Positions 1-9,066 of a DNA stretch of 64,000 nt are shown piece after piece. This DNA is from Chryseobacterium formosense (lineage in GTDB: Bacteria > Bacteroidota > Bacteroidia > Flavobacteriales > Weeksellaceae), in contig NZ_FPAP01000001.1 in the NCBI RefSeq assembly GCF_900116415.1, forward strand, positions 806,001 through 870,000, read 5' to 3'. Below the pieces are notes generated by a model. It worked only from the letters and a program-made list of their open reading frames with translations. It was not told where the DNA came from and searched no databases. Within the stretch, counting starts at the first letter, position 1. Each line of letters opens with the position of its first letter. Position numbers and translations under genes: made by a program.

Positions 1-62
1 TCATCCTGTAAGGATCTAAAATTGAATCTCTAATACTATGTTGAGATGCTTTCAGCATGACA
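1..62. repeat. Dispersed palindromic repeat, family A (truncated by window edge)
   Basis: The stretch carries GAATCTCTAATA, then TATGTTGAGAT, and ends in a CAGxATGACAAA-like tail. The same pieces occur in the same order at 60594-60669, where the element is complete and has GTCATTC/GAATGAC ends. It lies downstream of the convergent-facing 3' end of the nuclease gene and contains no ORF. It is likely a small dispersed intergenic repeat; its left end is outside the window. Confidence 0.5.
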
Positions 63-178
63 AACTAAGTGAAGAATTATTACAGTTAAAACAAAAAAAA
101 GCGAAACCAAAGTTCCGCTCTACTATTTTAAGTCAGAATTCAAAATTGACTTTTAAAATTCACCATTGACGATTCACA

Positions 179-970
179 TTAAAACAAATCATTCAGTAAT
201 TTCGCCAATCTCAAACCTCCATAAAGAAGCTGTCTTTCCATGACGTCATTAAATTTATACTGGTAATCGTAAGACAATTTCGAACCATCCGGAGTTTGTG
301 CGTAAATTTTATTAGCAATCTGATGAGAATCGTACAACCAGTTTTCCAACGTTCCGGATTGAATTTGTTTTACTTCATCTTTCGATTTAATATCCAAAAG
401 TTTTGCGTATTCTGTGTAGCTGTATTTTTGTGAATCAACCAATTTTCCGTCCCAAACAGAGTGTAAATTAGTCTTGTCTCCAAAATAAGTAACGTTGATT
501 TTATTTCCGCCTAAATCTTCAGATCTTCCTGTATGCATCGGCTGTGCTAAATCTCCCATCATGTGAATCAGGAAAATCAAAGCAATTTTTCTGTCTTTTT
601 CAGAAGTTTTTTCATCTTTAATCTGGCTCGACAATATTTTAATCTGAGAATAAAGATTGGCTCCTGCCTGAGCTTTTAAGTCTTTTTCGAATTCAGTAAA
701 ATCTGTTTTTGGATCGATGTTTACATAATGCCAAGCTGAAGCCTGCTTCCAGACACCGGTCGTATCAGATTTAATAAAATCCGGCCAGTTTGCCCAATAC
801 GCCATTCTTTCCTGCCCCAACATTTTTCTGATCTCTCTTTTAGCCTTTCCAGAAAGATGGTTTTCTGCAATCTCCGCAATCACTCGGTGCCCCGTTAATC
901 CCCATGCATACGAATAAACCGAACTTGCAATGAATGCCAAAAGCAGAATTTTAGAATAAATACTTTTCAT
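179..970 (-). CDS. S1/P1 family secreted nuclease
   Basis: This 263-residue protein belongs to the S1/P1 zinc-dependent nuclease family, which cleaves single-stranded nucleic acid and often removes 3' phosphates. A signal peptide of about 22 residues ends at SYA, leaving a mature N-terminus WGLTGHRV. In this family the first Trp and nearby His bind the catalytic zinc cluster. Further ligand motifs are visible: WPDFIK (around residue 62), HMMGDLAQPMHTG (around 136-148) and HSVWDGKLVD (around 170). It is probably exported to the periplasm or outside for nucleic-acid scavenging. It is transcribed alone and divergently from the T6SS genes; a TATCTTTG box lies 23 nt upstream. Confidence 0.92.
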   Translation of the reverse strand: MKSIYSKILLLAFIASSVYSYAWGLTGHRVIAEIAENHLSGKAKREIRKMLGQERMAYWANWPDFIKSDTTGVWKQASAWHYVNIDPKTDFTEFEKDLKAQAGANLYSQIKILSSQIKDEKTSEKDRKIALIFLIHMMGDLAQPMHTGRSEDLGGNKINVTYFGDKTNLHSVWDGKLVDSQKYSYTEYAKLLDIKSKDEVKQIQSGTLENWLYDSHQIANKIYAQTPDGSKLSYDYQYKFNDVMERQLLYGGLRLAKLLNDLF

Positions 971-992
971 TTTTTAATTAATTTTCGAGTTG

Positions 993-1000
993 CAAAGATA
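993..1000 (-). promoter_or_regulatory. Putative -7 box TATCTTTG for the S1/P1 nuclease
   Basis: On the minus strand this is an exact match to the Bacteroidota -7 consensus TAnnTTTG, 22 nt upstream of the nuclease ATG. I see no clear TTG -33 element at the expected spacing. Confidence 0.5.
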
Positions 1001-1190
1001 AGCCAGCCTTACCGAAATTATGGTTGAAAATGATGATTTGTTGGTTGCTGCACTGTTAATTTTATGTAAAATCACAGACGAATTTTATTTAATAAAGATT
1101 AATGCAAAAGAAAATCAGTAAATTAGATCAGATAAAGAATTTAAGTGTAAAAAATTAATATAAATTCTTTTTCAATAATAGGAGATATTT

Positions 1191-1198
1191 TATCTTTA
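1191..1198 (+). promoter_or_regulatory. Putative -7 box TATCTTTA for the tssG-tssN-tssK operon
   Basis: This matches TAnnTTTG in seven of eight positions and lies 29 nt upstream of the tssG-like ATG. It is the best candidate in the 257-nt divergent spacer. The -33 region is only T-rich. Confidence 0.35.
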
Positions 1199-1227
1199 CG
1201 ATACCAATTAAGATCACACAAATAAAT

Positions 1228-2169
1228 ATGTACGACAACAGCACGATAGAAATGAATTACAACAAGCTGCAGACAGACTTTAAAGCTGAAGCAGTTGCCG
1301 TAAATCTTTTGAAATATCACCGATCTGTAAGCAATATTTTTATTGAAAGAATAGGCATCAACGACAGAGCTTATCTGAAGGATATTAAAAGTATTTCAAG
1401 CCATTATCTAGGATTTGACGAAGAAGTTCTCAATATCAGAACTTACCGTGAAGGAATTTATGATTATCTTCCGGAAGGACTTTTTCATCCGCCTTCTCTC
1501 AATACTTCAAGAAAAAATGTTGAAAGTGTTGTAAAAGAGATCCGCAAACAAAAAAGAGTGGAAGATGATGCAAGAAAGTTCTTCAGACCTTTCGAGCTTG
1601 AAATTTTCTTTACCGAAATCAGCGCTTTGCTGAAAGAATTTGATTTCGATTTGGCAAGCGAAACAGATTCTCTTCTCCACATCTTCAGTGATCTCTGGCC
1701 GATCATTAAAATGCTCGATAAACAGAATGCTTATATTTTCCTTCATATTTTGCCATTTTTCCACAACATCAGAGGCGATAAAAAGTGGTTTGAACGTTGC
1801 ATGACCGCTTTTCTGAAAGTTCCTGTAGAAATTACTTTTACACCAAATGAAATCGACAGAATGAAAGAAGACGATTCTTCTATTCTTTTGGGAAATTCAA
1901 GACTGGGAGTTACCTACATAGCAAGCGGAAAACACATGGACGGCGAAAGAAACTGGATCGTAAATATCGGCCCGATTCCTTATGATGAGATGAAAAATTA
2001 TATTCCGGGCAATCCTTTCAGGAAAGTTTTGCAAGCTTTGTACGATTATTGCCTTCCTGTTTCTGTAGATATTGAAGAAAATTTTATCACAGAGAAAAAA
2101 GAGTATTCTTTTGTGCTGGAAGACGATCAAAGAAATGCAAACAGGCTCGGTTATTCTACGTTTCTGTAA
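1228..2169 (+). CDS. tssG: Type VI secretion baseplate protein TssG-like
   Basis: I read this 313-residue soluble protein as the TssG component of the Bacteroidota type VI secretion system (subtype iii). TssG is a wedge protein of the baseplate on which the contractile tail assembles. Support comes from the C-terminal LGYSTFL ending, which resembles the conserved TssG end, the central RLGVTYIASG and WIVNIGPIPYDEM strands, and the two genes that follow (TssN-like, TssK-like). There is no signal peptide or membrane segment. It is the first gene of a three-gene operon with 55 nt to the next gene. TssB, C, D, E, F, H and I are absent from the window. The family call leans partly on context. Confidence 0.72.
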   Translation: MYDNSTIEMNYNKLQTDFKAEAVAVNLLKYHRSVSNIFIERIGINDRAYLKDIKSISSHYLGFDEEVLNIRTYREGIYDYLPEGLFHPPSLNTSRKNVESVVKEIRKQKRVEDDARKFFRPFELEIFFTEISALLKEFDFDLASETDSLLHIFSDLWPIIKMLDKQNAYIFLHILPFFHNIRGDKKWFERCMTAFLKVPVEITFTPNEIDRMKEDDSSILLGNSRLGVTYIASGKHMDGERNWIVNIGPIPYDEMKNYIPGNPFRKVLQALYDYCLPVSVDIEENFITEKKEYSFVLEDDQRNANRLGYSTFL

Positions 2170-2224
2170 AATTTTTTAAGTATATTTACAATTCATCAAT
2201 CAAACTAAATATTAAAAGAAATCA

Positions 2225-3118
2225 ATGGAAATTTCTTCAGTAAAAGGTATATTTTTCAGGTATATTTTGGTGCCGCTTCTTGCCGTTATCATGATGTTTA
2301 TAATGGGATTCATCAGGAGAAGTCAGCCTGCCATAAAAATTAAAGTCATCATTATCTATGTGCTACTTTGCAGTTTGTGTCTGGCTCTGCCGGGATTTTT
2401 CGGTTTTGAGGGGAATTCATTCAATCCATATTGGTACTTAATTTCGCAGATCATTTATCTGATTTTTGGGATTCTCCACGTAAATCTGATGCATAATTTT
2501 TTCAGAAAACATTTTAAATCTCAGACGAAGAGTATTTTATTTGAATCTATTCTTTCAATAACATGTGCTCTTGTAGGTGCTTATCTTTTTGTTCTGATTT
2601 TCGGATGGATCGGCAAAGGAACAGGATATCCTATAATGTCCGCAACCAGTGTTTTAATATTTTTTGTACCGTTGGTTTTCTATTATTGCTATATTCAGCT
2701 GATAAGCATTCCCGTTGATATTTATAAAACATGGAGATATTCTCCGGATCAGAAACCACCAGATTTCGACGGTGCAGATTTTGATCGCTTAATGGTTTTA
2801 AATGTTGAACTGAGTAAAAATCTTGAAGATGCCAACAGATTCAGAATTAAAGCGAAAACTCTACCAACGGGAGTCACTTTCGGAGATTGGTTTTTCAGAG
2901 TGGTAGATGATTACAACCATAAAAATCCAAAGTCAATTATTCATTTAACTGACGAACAGAGAGAACCTTATTACTGGATTTTTTATACCAAAAAATCGTT
3001 CTTTAGTTTCAGAAAATACATCGATTTCGATCAGGATATTACGACAAATACGATTTCAGAAAATGAAGTGGTGATTTGTAAGAGAGTGATTCAGCACGAA
3101 GAAGAAGGAAAAAAGTAA
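2225..3118 (+). CDS. tssN: Type VI secretion membrane protein TssN-like
   Basis: This 297-residue protein has five predicted membrane helices in its first ~170 residues (around 12-30, 37-58, 70-90, 107-130 and 138-160). A soluble C-terminal domain of about 120 residues follows. That layout fits TssN, a membrane protein found only in Bacteroidota type VI systems, where TssJ/L/M are missing and TssN-R probably form the envelope anchor. It lies between the tssG- and tssK-like genes, 30 nt ahead of the latter. The exact role of TssN is not well defined. The family assignment rests on topology, length and neighbourhood. Confidence 0.72.
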   Translation: MEISSVKGIFFRYILVPLLAVIMMFIMGFIRRSQPAIKIKVIIIYVLLCSLCLALPGFFGFEGNSFNPYWYLISQIIYLIFGILHVNLMHNFFRKHFKSQTKSILFESILSITCALVGAYLFVLIFGWIGKGTGYPIMSATSVLIFFVPLVFYYCYIQLISIPVDIYKTWRYSPDQKPPDFDGADFDRLMVLNVELSKNLEDANRFRIKAKTLPTGVTFGDWFFRVVDDYNHKNPKSIIHLTDEQREPYYWIFYTKKSFFSFRKYIDFDQDITTNTISENEVVICKRVIQHEEEGKK

Positions 3119-3148
3119 AATTAAAATCACAAATAAAAGTATTACAAT

Positions 3149-4294
3149 ATGATACAGCCCATAAAACATTTTGCTATCAACTGGGTTGATGGAATGAAGG
3201 TCTCACAGAGACATCTTAACGATCAGGACAATTTTTTAATCGATACAATTAGAGATTCTAGCTCTCTTCCGATAACCAATTATAATTACGGTTTGCTGCC
3301 ATTGTCTAATGAGTTTACCGATAAAACCATTTTTGATGTTCATAATACGGCAACCAATGATGTGCAGCTTTTTATCAAAAATTGCAGTGCTGTAACTTTA
3401 GCAGGGTACAGATTAGAACTTAAAGATCGTAGAGTCAGTGTAAAATCTTTGGCTAAATCTTTAAATATTGATGAAAACCAAATGGATGGAGAATACTATA
3501 TTTTAGTTTCTGTAAATCCTTTTGATAAAGTACCTTTCGGAGATATTGATCCTGAAGAAATTCCGCCGAGACATCCAAATGCCCATTCAAATTATCATAT
3601 TGAATTGCTTCCTGTAAGTTCGCTGAACAGCAATTATTCGGGAGGAAATTATCTGGTTGTGGGGAAAGTAGATTTTAAAGGAAATATAGCGCAGGTTAAT
3701 ACCAATTTTATTCCGCCCTGTACATCGATTCAGAGCCATCCGGTTTTGATTGATTATTACAACGGATTTGCAAAATCTATCGGGAATTTACAGCAATATG
3801 CGTTTAAAATCATTCAGAAAGCTTCTCATAAAAATCAAAATACTTCTTTAGCATTAAATGTGAAAGCCTTGTGTAATGTTTTGGTGAATACTTTCGGAGA
3901 TATGTATTTTCAGTTCAGAAATATCATTCCGTATCAACCGCCGGTTTTTTTAATTGAAACTTTTGCAAAATTAGCGTTGAGAATGTACAATTCTACACAG
4001 ATTCTTGTTCCGGGAGAATTAGAAGAGATGCTGAATTACAGCTTAGAATGGAGCGAAATTGCGCCTCATACTTTACTGAACCAGCTTTCGACAGTGGCAG
4101 AAACAAATTATGACCATCACAATTCGGGCGAACCGTTATTGCATATCAGTTTGATGCTGAAAAGTCTCGAAAATATTTTCTCAAAATTAAGCGAGCTTGA
4201 TTATATCGGACAGAGAAGAGAAAACATCATTGTCAACGAGCAGGAGGTTTCTTCAAATACCAATCCGAAAAGAGGTTGGAGTGTTTTAGACTAA
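3149..4294 (+). CDS. tssK: Type VI secretion baseplate protein TssK-like
   Basis: This 381-residue protein has an N-terminal motif INWVDGMKVSQRHLNDQDN that follows the TssK pattern (W-x-E/D-G-M-x-x-x-x-x-H-x-x-x-Q/D). TssK trimers link the baseplate to the membrane complex. It is somewhat shorter than proteobacterial TssK (about 440), as expected for subtype iii. It has no signal peptide or membrane helix. It is the last gene of the tssG-N-K operon, and a strong hairpin terminator follows 24 nt after the stop. Presence of TssK and TssN together makes the T6SS reading firm even though the other core genes are elsewhere. Confidence 0.8.
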   Translation: MIQPIKHFAINWVDGMKVSQRHLNDQDNFLIDTIRDSSSLPITNYNYGLLPLSNEFTDKTIFDVHNTATNDVQLFIKNCSAVTLAGYRLELKDRRVSVKSLAKSLNIDENQMDGEYYILVSVNPFDKVPFGDIDPEEIPPRHPNAHSNYHIELLPVSSLNSNYSGGNYLVVGKVDFKGNIAQVNTNFIPPCTSIQSHPVLIDYYNGFAKSIGNLQQYAFKIIQKASHKNQNTSLALNVKALCNVLVNTFGDMYFQFRNIIPYQPPVFLIETFAKLALRMYNSTQILVPGELEEMLNYSLEWSEIAPHTLLNQLSTVAETNYDHHNSGEPLLHISLMLKSLENIFSKLSELDYIGQRRENIIVNEQEVSSNTNPKRGWSVLD

Positions 4295-4317
4295 AGATAA
4301 TAAATTTAAAAATAGAT

Positions 4318-4348
4318 AAATCCCGATACTTCAAATTCGGGATTTTTT
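4318..4348 (+). terminator. Intrinsic terminator after tssK
   Basis: AAATCCCGA at 4318-4326 pairs with TCGGGATTT at 4337-4345 around a 10-nt loop, and the T run continues to 4348. It ends the T6SS operon. Confidence 0.85.
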
Positions 4349-4370
4349 GTATAAAATTGTCAGATAAAAA

Positions 4371-4472
4371 TTAAAATCTGCGTCATCTGCCAAATCTGCG
4401 AGAGGGAAGTATTTATCATTATTCTAGATAGATTTAGTTCACGCAGATTGTACAGATCACGCAGATTAAATA
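4371..4472. repeat. Dispersed palindromic repeat, family B, copy 1
   Basis: The left arm holds AATCTGCGTCATCTGCCAAA and the right arm holds CACGCAGATTGTACAGATCA. The reverse complement of the right arm aligns with the left arm, so the element is an imperfect inverted repeat of about 100 nt. Copies at 15068-15212 and 16944-17027 share the CGCAGATT/CACAGATT core. It has no coding content. Confidence 0.6.
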
Positions 4473-4498
4473 GCTTAAATAAAATCTACAAATAAGAA

Positions 4499-5677
4499 AT
4501 GAATACAGATAAAATAAGACAGGAAATAAGAGGTTTAAGAGATGGTAAACTATTCTTCAACAATGCCGGTTCTTCGTTAATGCCCAATATTGTAGTGGAT
4601 TCGATGATCGATTATTTTCATCAGGAAGAGCAATTCGGTGGATATGAAGTTGCTAACAGGAATGCAGAATTGCTTGAAAATTTTTACGCTGAAACGGCGA
4701 GACTGATTCATTCTAAGCCTTCCAATATTGCCTTCATGACGAGTGCTACAGAAGCTTTCGCGAAAGCACTTTCAAGCATTATTTTTATAGAAGGTGATGT
4801 AATTATCACCACAATTGACGATTATATTTCTAATCAGATTACGTTTATTTCACTTCAAAAGAGATTGAATGTAAAAATTATCAGACTAAAAAAATTGGAT
4901 AATAACGAACTTGATTTTGAAGAACTTGAAAATTTAATTAAAGAACATCAGCCAAAATTGGTTGCCGTTACCCATATTCCAACAAATTCAGGATTGATTC
5001 AGGATGTTGAAAGTGTCGGAAAAATCTGCCGTCAATATGATGTTTTGTATTTGGCAGATTGTTGCCAATCGGTCGGACAAATGGTTGTTGATGTCGAAAA
5101 AATAGGCTGTGACTTCCTTACTGCGACCGGGAGAAAATTTATGAGAGGACCAAGAGGAAGCGGATTCTTATATGTTTCAGACCGAGTTTTGGAACAGGAT
5201 TATGCTCCGGTTTTATTGGATATGAGAGGAGCGCATTGGTCTGAATTTGATAACTATGAATTATTCAAAACAGCTAAAAGATTTGAGCATTGGGAAGTTT
5301 CTTATGCAGCAGTTTTAGGAATGATGGAAGCTGTAAAATATGCCAACAATATTGGTTTAGAACAAATTGAAAATTATAATAAAAATTTAGCTGAAACATT
5401 AAGAACAAATCTTTCAGAAAGTGGTTTTAAAGTTTTAGATATTGGAAAAAATTTAAGCAGTATCGTTACTTTTTGCGGACCGGACAATGATTTGGAGAAT
5501 ATTCAAAATGTTTTGAGAGATAATAACGTATTTTTTTCTGCAAGCTACAAACATTCAGCGTTAATTGATTTTACCGACAAAAAGGTTGACGGAGCAGTAC
5601 GACTTTCACCACATTATTTCAATACATTAGAAGAAATCGAAAGGGTTTCTGAAATTTTGAGTAAAAGTTTAATATAA
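4499..5677 (+). CDS. PLP-dependent aminotransferase class V fold protein (SufS/epimerase-like)
   Basis: This 392-residue protein has the class V aminotransferase/cysteine desulfurase fold. Visible motifs are LFFNNAGSSLMP near the N-terminus, FMTSATEAFAKAL (cofactor phosphate region), LYLADCCQSVGQM (Asp that binds the pyridine ring) and TGRKFMRGPRGSGFLYVS, whose Lys (about 213) should form the PLP Schiff base. The C-terminal catalytic Cys loop of SufS is not recognisable. I therefore prefer an isopenicillin-epimerase-like or uncharacterised lyase/aminotransferase over a cysteine desulfurase; the substrate cannot be told from sequence. It stands alone between two repeat-bearing spacers. Confidence 0.8.
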   Translation: MNTDKIRQEIRGLRDGKLFFNNAGSSLMPNIVVDSMIDYFHQEEQFGGYEVANRNAELLENFYAETARLIHSKPSNIAFMTSATEAFAKALSSIIFIEGDVIITTIDDYISNQITFISLQKRLNVKIIRLKKLDNNELDFEELENLIKEHQPKLVAVTHIPTNSGLIQDVESVGKICRQYDVLYLADCCQSVGQMVVDVEKIGCDFLTATGRKFMRGPRGSGFLYVSDRVLEQDYAPVLLDMRGAHWSEFDNYELFKTAKRFEHWEVSYAAVLGMMEAVKYANNIGLEQIENYNKNLAETLRTNLSESGFKVLDIGKNLSSIVTFCGPDNDLENIQNVLRDNNVFFSASYKHSALIDFTDKKVDGAVRLSPHYFNTLEEIERVSEILSKSLI

Positions 5678-5714
5678 ATTATTTATCTTATTTTATTTAG
5701 AAAATATATTTTGG

Positions 5715-5826
5715 TCTTTGCTGAGTGAAATCGTAGATTCGACGAAGTCAAACGCCTTTGCGAACTTAAAAACGTTGAATTACATAAAGAAAAATCTTTG
5801 CGCTCTTTGCGTTAAAATTAAGAGTT
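5715..5826. repeat. Degenerate intergenic repeat (CTTTGCG units)
   Basis: This spacer contains three CTTTGCG units, two of them adjacent in CTTTGCGCTCTTTGCG (5796-5811), plus a GATTCGACGAAGTC segment. This style of low-complexity intergenic DNA is common in this genus. I see no ORF or convincing promoter in it. Confidence 0.35.
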
Positions 5827-5883
5827 AGGATAAAGCATTGAATTAATTACTTTTCATTAAATTCGTGAAAAATCAAAAAGAAA

Positions 5884-8286
5884 ATGAAGATCAAGTTAAC
5901 CATCTGTCTTCTTGCGTTTCTTAATTTTTATGAAGCTCAGGAAAATATTACGTATCAGAAACCATCTGCAGAAATTCTTAAACTGGCAGATTACGACCGA
6001 CCACCAAGTGTTTTGACCAATTCAAAAAAAGATTGGGTAATTTTCACTTACAGACCAACGTATAAAACTCTGGATGATCTCAATCAGCAGGAAATGAAAC
6101 TGGGAGGTTTAAGAATCAATCCGGTGACGAATATCTCGAGTACAATTACGTATTCAAACAACCTGAAAGTTCGTAAAATGAATGATAAGACTGAAATTCA
6201 TGTAAAAGGTCTTCCGCAAAATCCAAAGATTACGAATACTAATTTTTCTCCTGACGAAAAGAAATTGGCTTTTACCAATACTACTGATAAAGGAGTTGAG
6301 CTTTGGGTAGTTGATTTGGAAACGGCAACGGCGAAAAAAATTACAAAAGATAATCTTAATGCAAACTTACATTATCCGTTTGTTTGGATGAAAGATTCCC
6401 AAAGTTTTCTGATTAAAGTTTTGCCTGAAAACAGATCACAATTGATTGATTCTTCAAAAGATCTTCCTACAGGTCCGATTGTTTCCACGGCAGACGGAAA
6501 AGTTTCTCAGAACAGAACGTATCAGGATTTGCTTAAAAATCCGCAGGATGAAAAGAATTTTGAAACACTTACTCATTCAGAATTGTATCATGTTGATTTG
6601 AATGGCAATCTTAAAAAGTTTAAAGACAAAGATATTTTTTATACGCTAAGTTATTCTCCAGATGGAAATTATTTAATGGTAACCACAATTAAAAAACCGT
6701 TTTCCTATATAGTCCCGTTGAGCCGATTTCCTACTACAGCAATAGTCTACGATGCAAAAGGATCTGAGGTAAAAGTAGTAAATGAAGTTCCGCTTACCGA
6801 AATTATGCCTAAAGGTTTTTCATCAGTAAGAACCGGGAAAAGAGATATGACCTGGAGAGCAGATCAGCCTGCAACATTGGTTTTTGCGGAAGCTTTAGAT
6901 GGCGGAGATCAATCTAAAATTGTTGATTTCAGAGATGAAATTTTCACATGGAACGCTCCGTTTAATGATCAACCAAAATCTTTTTTTAAAACAAAACAAA
7001 GATACGAAGGCACAAGCTGGACGAATAATCACTACGCCATTGTTTCTGAAGGTTGGTACGATACAAGAAATACGAAATCCTATCTGGTTGATTTGAATAA
7101 CGGCGAATCGAAAGTCATCGAAGACCGAAATTATCAGGATGTCTACAATGATCCGGGAAGTTTCAACACCACTAAAAATGACTTTGGAAGATATGTTATC
7201 GATATGAAAGGCGAAAAATCTTATCTGATTGGAGCCGGATTTACCAAAGATGGGCAACATCCTTTCATTGATGAAATGGATATGAAGTCTTTAAAAAAGA
7301 AAAGACTGTACACTTCAAATCTCAAAGGAGCTAAAGAAGAAATCATTGATATTATTGATCCTAAAAAAGGAGAGGTGCTAACGATTCAGCAATCGGCAAG
7401 TCAGTATCCGAATTATTATAAGAAAAATATTAAGATTAATAAATCTGAGCCCGTTACGAATTTTGCCAATCCGTTTGAAAGCATTAAAGATGTTTATAAA
7501 GAAGTAATTACATACAAAAGAAATGACGGAGTTACTTTAACGGGAACGCTTTATTTACCTGCAAACTACGACAGAAAATCGAAAAAAGAAAAGCTTCCGT
7601 TATTAATCTGGGCGTATCCGACAGAATATAAAGATAAAAATACCGCAGGACAAAATACTCAGAATCCGAATGATTTTACGTTCCCATATTACGGCTCGTT
7701 CGTGTATTGGACGGCAAAAGGATATGCCGTGCTTGATGATGCAGCGTTCCCGATTATTGGTGAAGGTAAGATCGAACCGAATGATACTTTTATTCCACAA
7801 TTGGTTGCTAATGGAAAAGCTGCCATTGATGCAGTAGACCAATTAGGTTATATCGACCGAACAAAAGTTGCAGTTGGAGGACATTCTTATGGTGCTTTTA
7901 TGACGGCGAATCTTTTAACACATTCCAAAGATTATGCGTGCGGAATTGCAAGAAGTGGTGCATATAACAGAACTTTGACGCCATTTGGATTCCAGAGTGA
8001 GCAGAGAAATTACTGGGATGTTCCGGAAATTTACAACACGATGTCTCCGTTTATGAATGCCGATAAAATGAAAACGCCAATGTTATTGGTTCATGGTGAT
8101 GCAGACAATAATCCGGGAACATTTACTTTACAGACCGAAAGATATTTCCAGGCTTTGAAAAATCTGGGTGCCCCAGTGAGAATGGTTCTACTTCCAAAAG
8201 AATCTCACGGCTATGCCGCCAAAGAAAATATTCTTCATTTGCTTTGGGAACAGGATCAGTTCTTGGAGAAATGTCTGAAAAAATAA
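5884..8286 (+). CDS. Prolyl oligopeptidase family (S9) serine peptidase, secreted
   Basis: This 800-residue protein starts with a short signal peptide ending at EA-Q. An eight-bladed-propeller-like N-terminal region spans about 25-540, with repeats such as SPDEKKLAFTN and SPDGNYLMVTT. A C-terminal alpha/beta-hydrolase domain follows. The catalytic triad is visible: Ser in GGHSYGAFM (around 660), Asp in HGDADNNPGTF and His in ESHGYAAKEN. The closest subgroup seems to be S9D-like peptidases (glutamyl endopeptidase/DPP type). It is probably periplasmic or outer-membrane associated and processes peptides for nutrition. It is monocistronic as far as seen. Confidence 0.9.
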   Translation: MKIKLTICLLAFLNFYEAQENITYQKPSAEILKLADYDRPPSVLTNSKKDWVIFTYRPTYKTLDDLNQQEMKLGGLRINPVTNISSTITYSNNLKVRKMNDKTEIHVKGLPQNPKITNTNFSPDEKKLAFTNTTDKGVELWVVDLETATAKKITKDNLNANLHYPFVWMKDSQSFLIKVLPENRSQLIDSSKDLPTGPIVSTADGKVSQNRTYQDLLKNPQDEKNFETLTHSELYHVDLNGNLKKFKDKDIFYTLSYSPDGNYLMVTTIKKPFSYIVPLSRFPTTAIVYDAKGSEVKVVNEVPLTEIMPKGFSSVRTGKRDMTWRADQPATLVFAEALDGGDQSKIVDFRDEIFTWNAPFNDQPKSFFKTKQRYEGTSWTNNHYAIVSEGWYDTRNTKSYLVDLNNGESKVIEDRNYQDVYNDPGSFNTTKNDFGRYVIDMKGEKSYLIGAGFTKDGQHPFIDEMDMKSLKKKRLYTSNLKGAKEEIIDIIDPKKGEVLTIQQSASQYPNYYKKNIKINKSEPVTNFANPFESIKDVYKEVITYKRNDGVTLTGTLYLPANYDRKSKKEKLPLLIWAYPTEYKDKNTAGQNTQNPNDFTFPYYGSFVYWTAKGYAVLDDAAFPIIGEGKIEPNDTFIPQLVANGKAAIDAVDQLGYIDRTKVAVGGHSYGAFMTANLLTHSKDYACGIARSGAYNRTLTPFGFQSEQRNYWDVPEIYNTMSPFMNADKMKTPMLLVHGDADNNPGTFTLQTERYFQALKNLGAPVRMVLLPKESHGYAAKENILHLLWEQDQFLEKCLKK

Positions 8287-8436
8287 TTATACTTAAAACT
8301 TGTTCTGCGGAGCGAGTTTTTTTATTGATTTAATTTAAATAATTCATATTCTATTCATTTTAGTTTTTGTAATTTTCTGCTGATAAAACTGAGTATAAAT
8401 TATAGATATCGAAAGGCATCTATCTGAAATAAAATT

Positions 8437-9012
8437 ATGTTAAGAACGAATCAAGATTTTTTAGATTATTTATGGGTACTTTATAATAGTCAGCAGCATA
8501 AAGGAAATATTATATTAGAATCCTTTGAAAAAGACGAAAAATTATTGGCGCAGAATGAAGTCTCTGATAAAATAATGCTCATTAAAAGCGGTATTACCAA
8601 ATGTTTTTTTACCGAAGATAATGATGAAGAATATATTGTAGAATTTTTAGGAAAAGGTGAAATTCTCGGGGAAATTGAGATGATGAAAAATGTTCCGTGT
8701 ATCTGCAGCATTGAAGCGATTACGGAGGTTTCTGTATTTACCGTTACCATTCCGTATTTTCAGTCGCTGATTAAAAACGATCTCAATTTAAACAACTTAT
8801 TGCTTGATGTTTTTGCAGAACGTATTGTGAACACCTCAAACAGATCGTCTTATCAGCAACTTCATGCTACAGAACATACTTTGTCTCAACTTCTGGAACT
8901 CAAAGCAAAAGAAATGAAAATTTCAAAAGAAGATATGGCTGCTTATCTGGGAACTACCGTAAGAAGTCTAAATAAGGCGCTAAAAGATAATGAAAAGAAA
9001 AAATCGGTGTGA
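8437..9012 (+). CDS. Crp/Fnr family transcriptional regulator
   Basis: This 191-residue protein has an N-terminal cyclic-nucleotide-binding-like beta roll (about 20-115, with GKGEILGEIEMM at the phosphate-cassette position). A C-terminal winged helix follows, with recognition-helix-like SKEDMAAYLGTTVRSLNKAL (about 163-182). The cAMP-contact Arg-Ser pair of Crp and the Cys cluster of Fnr are not evident, so the signal is unknown. The next gene, an acetyltransferase, has its own promoter 26 nt after the stop, so the two may be expressed separately. Confidence 0.85.
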   Translation: MLRTNQDFLDYLWVLYNSQQHKGNIILESFEKDEKLLAQNEVSDKIMLIKSGITKCFFTEDNDEEYIVEFLGKGEILGEIEMMKNVPCICSIEAITEVSVFTVTIPYFQSLIKNDLNLNNLLLDVFAERIVNTSNRSSYQQLHATEHTLSQLLELKAKEMKISKEDMAAYLGTTVRSLNKALKDNEKKKSV

Positions 9013-9037
9013 TTTAATGTAACCTAAAATCTTCCAG

Positions 9038-9045
9038 TATCTTTG
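9038..9045 (+). promoter_or_regulatory. -7 box TATCTTTG for the GNAT gene; decides its start
   Basis: An exact TAnnTTTG match lies 21 nt upstream of the ATG at 9067. A transcript starting about 6 nt downstream of the box would exclude the in-frame TTG at 9043, so I use the ATG. Confidence 0.6.
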
Positions 9046-9066
9046 TATAATACTGTTACAAGAAAA

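Noticed and set aside
4499..5677. SufS cysteine desulfurase
   Set aside because: No suf genes are nearby and the catalytic Cys loop is not recognisable, so only the fold family is called.
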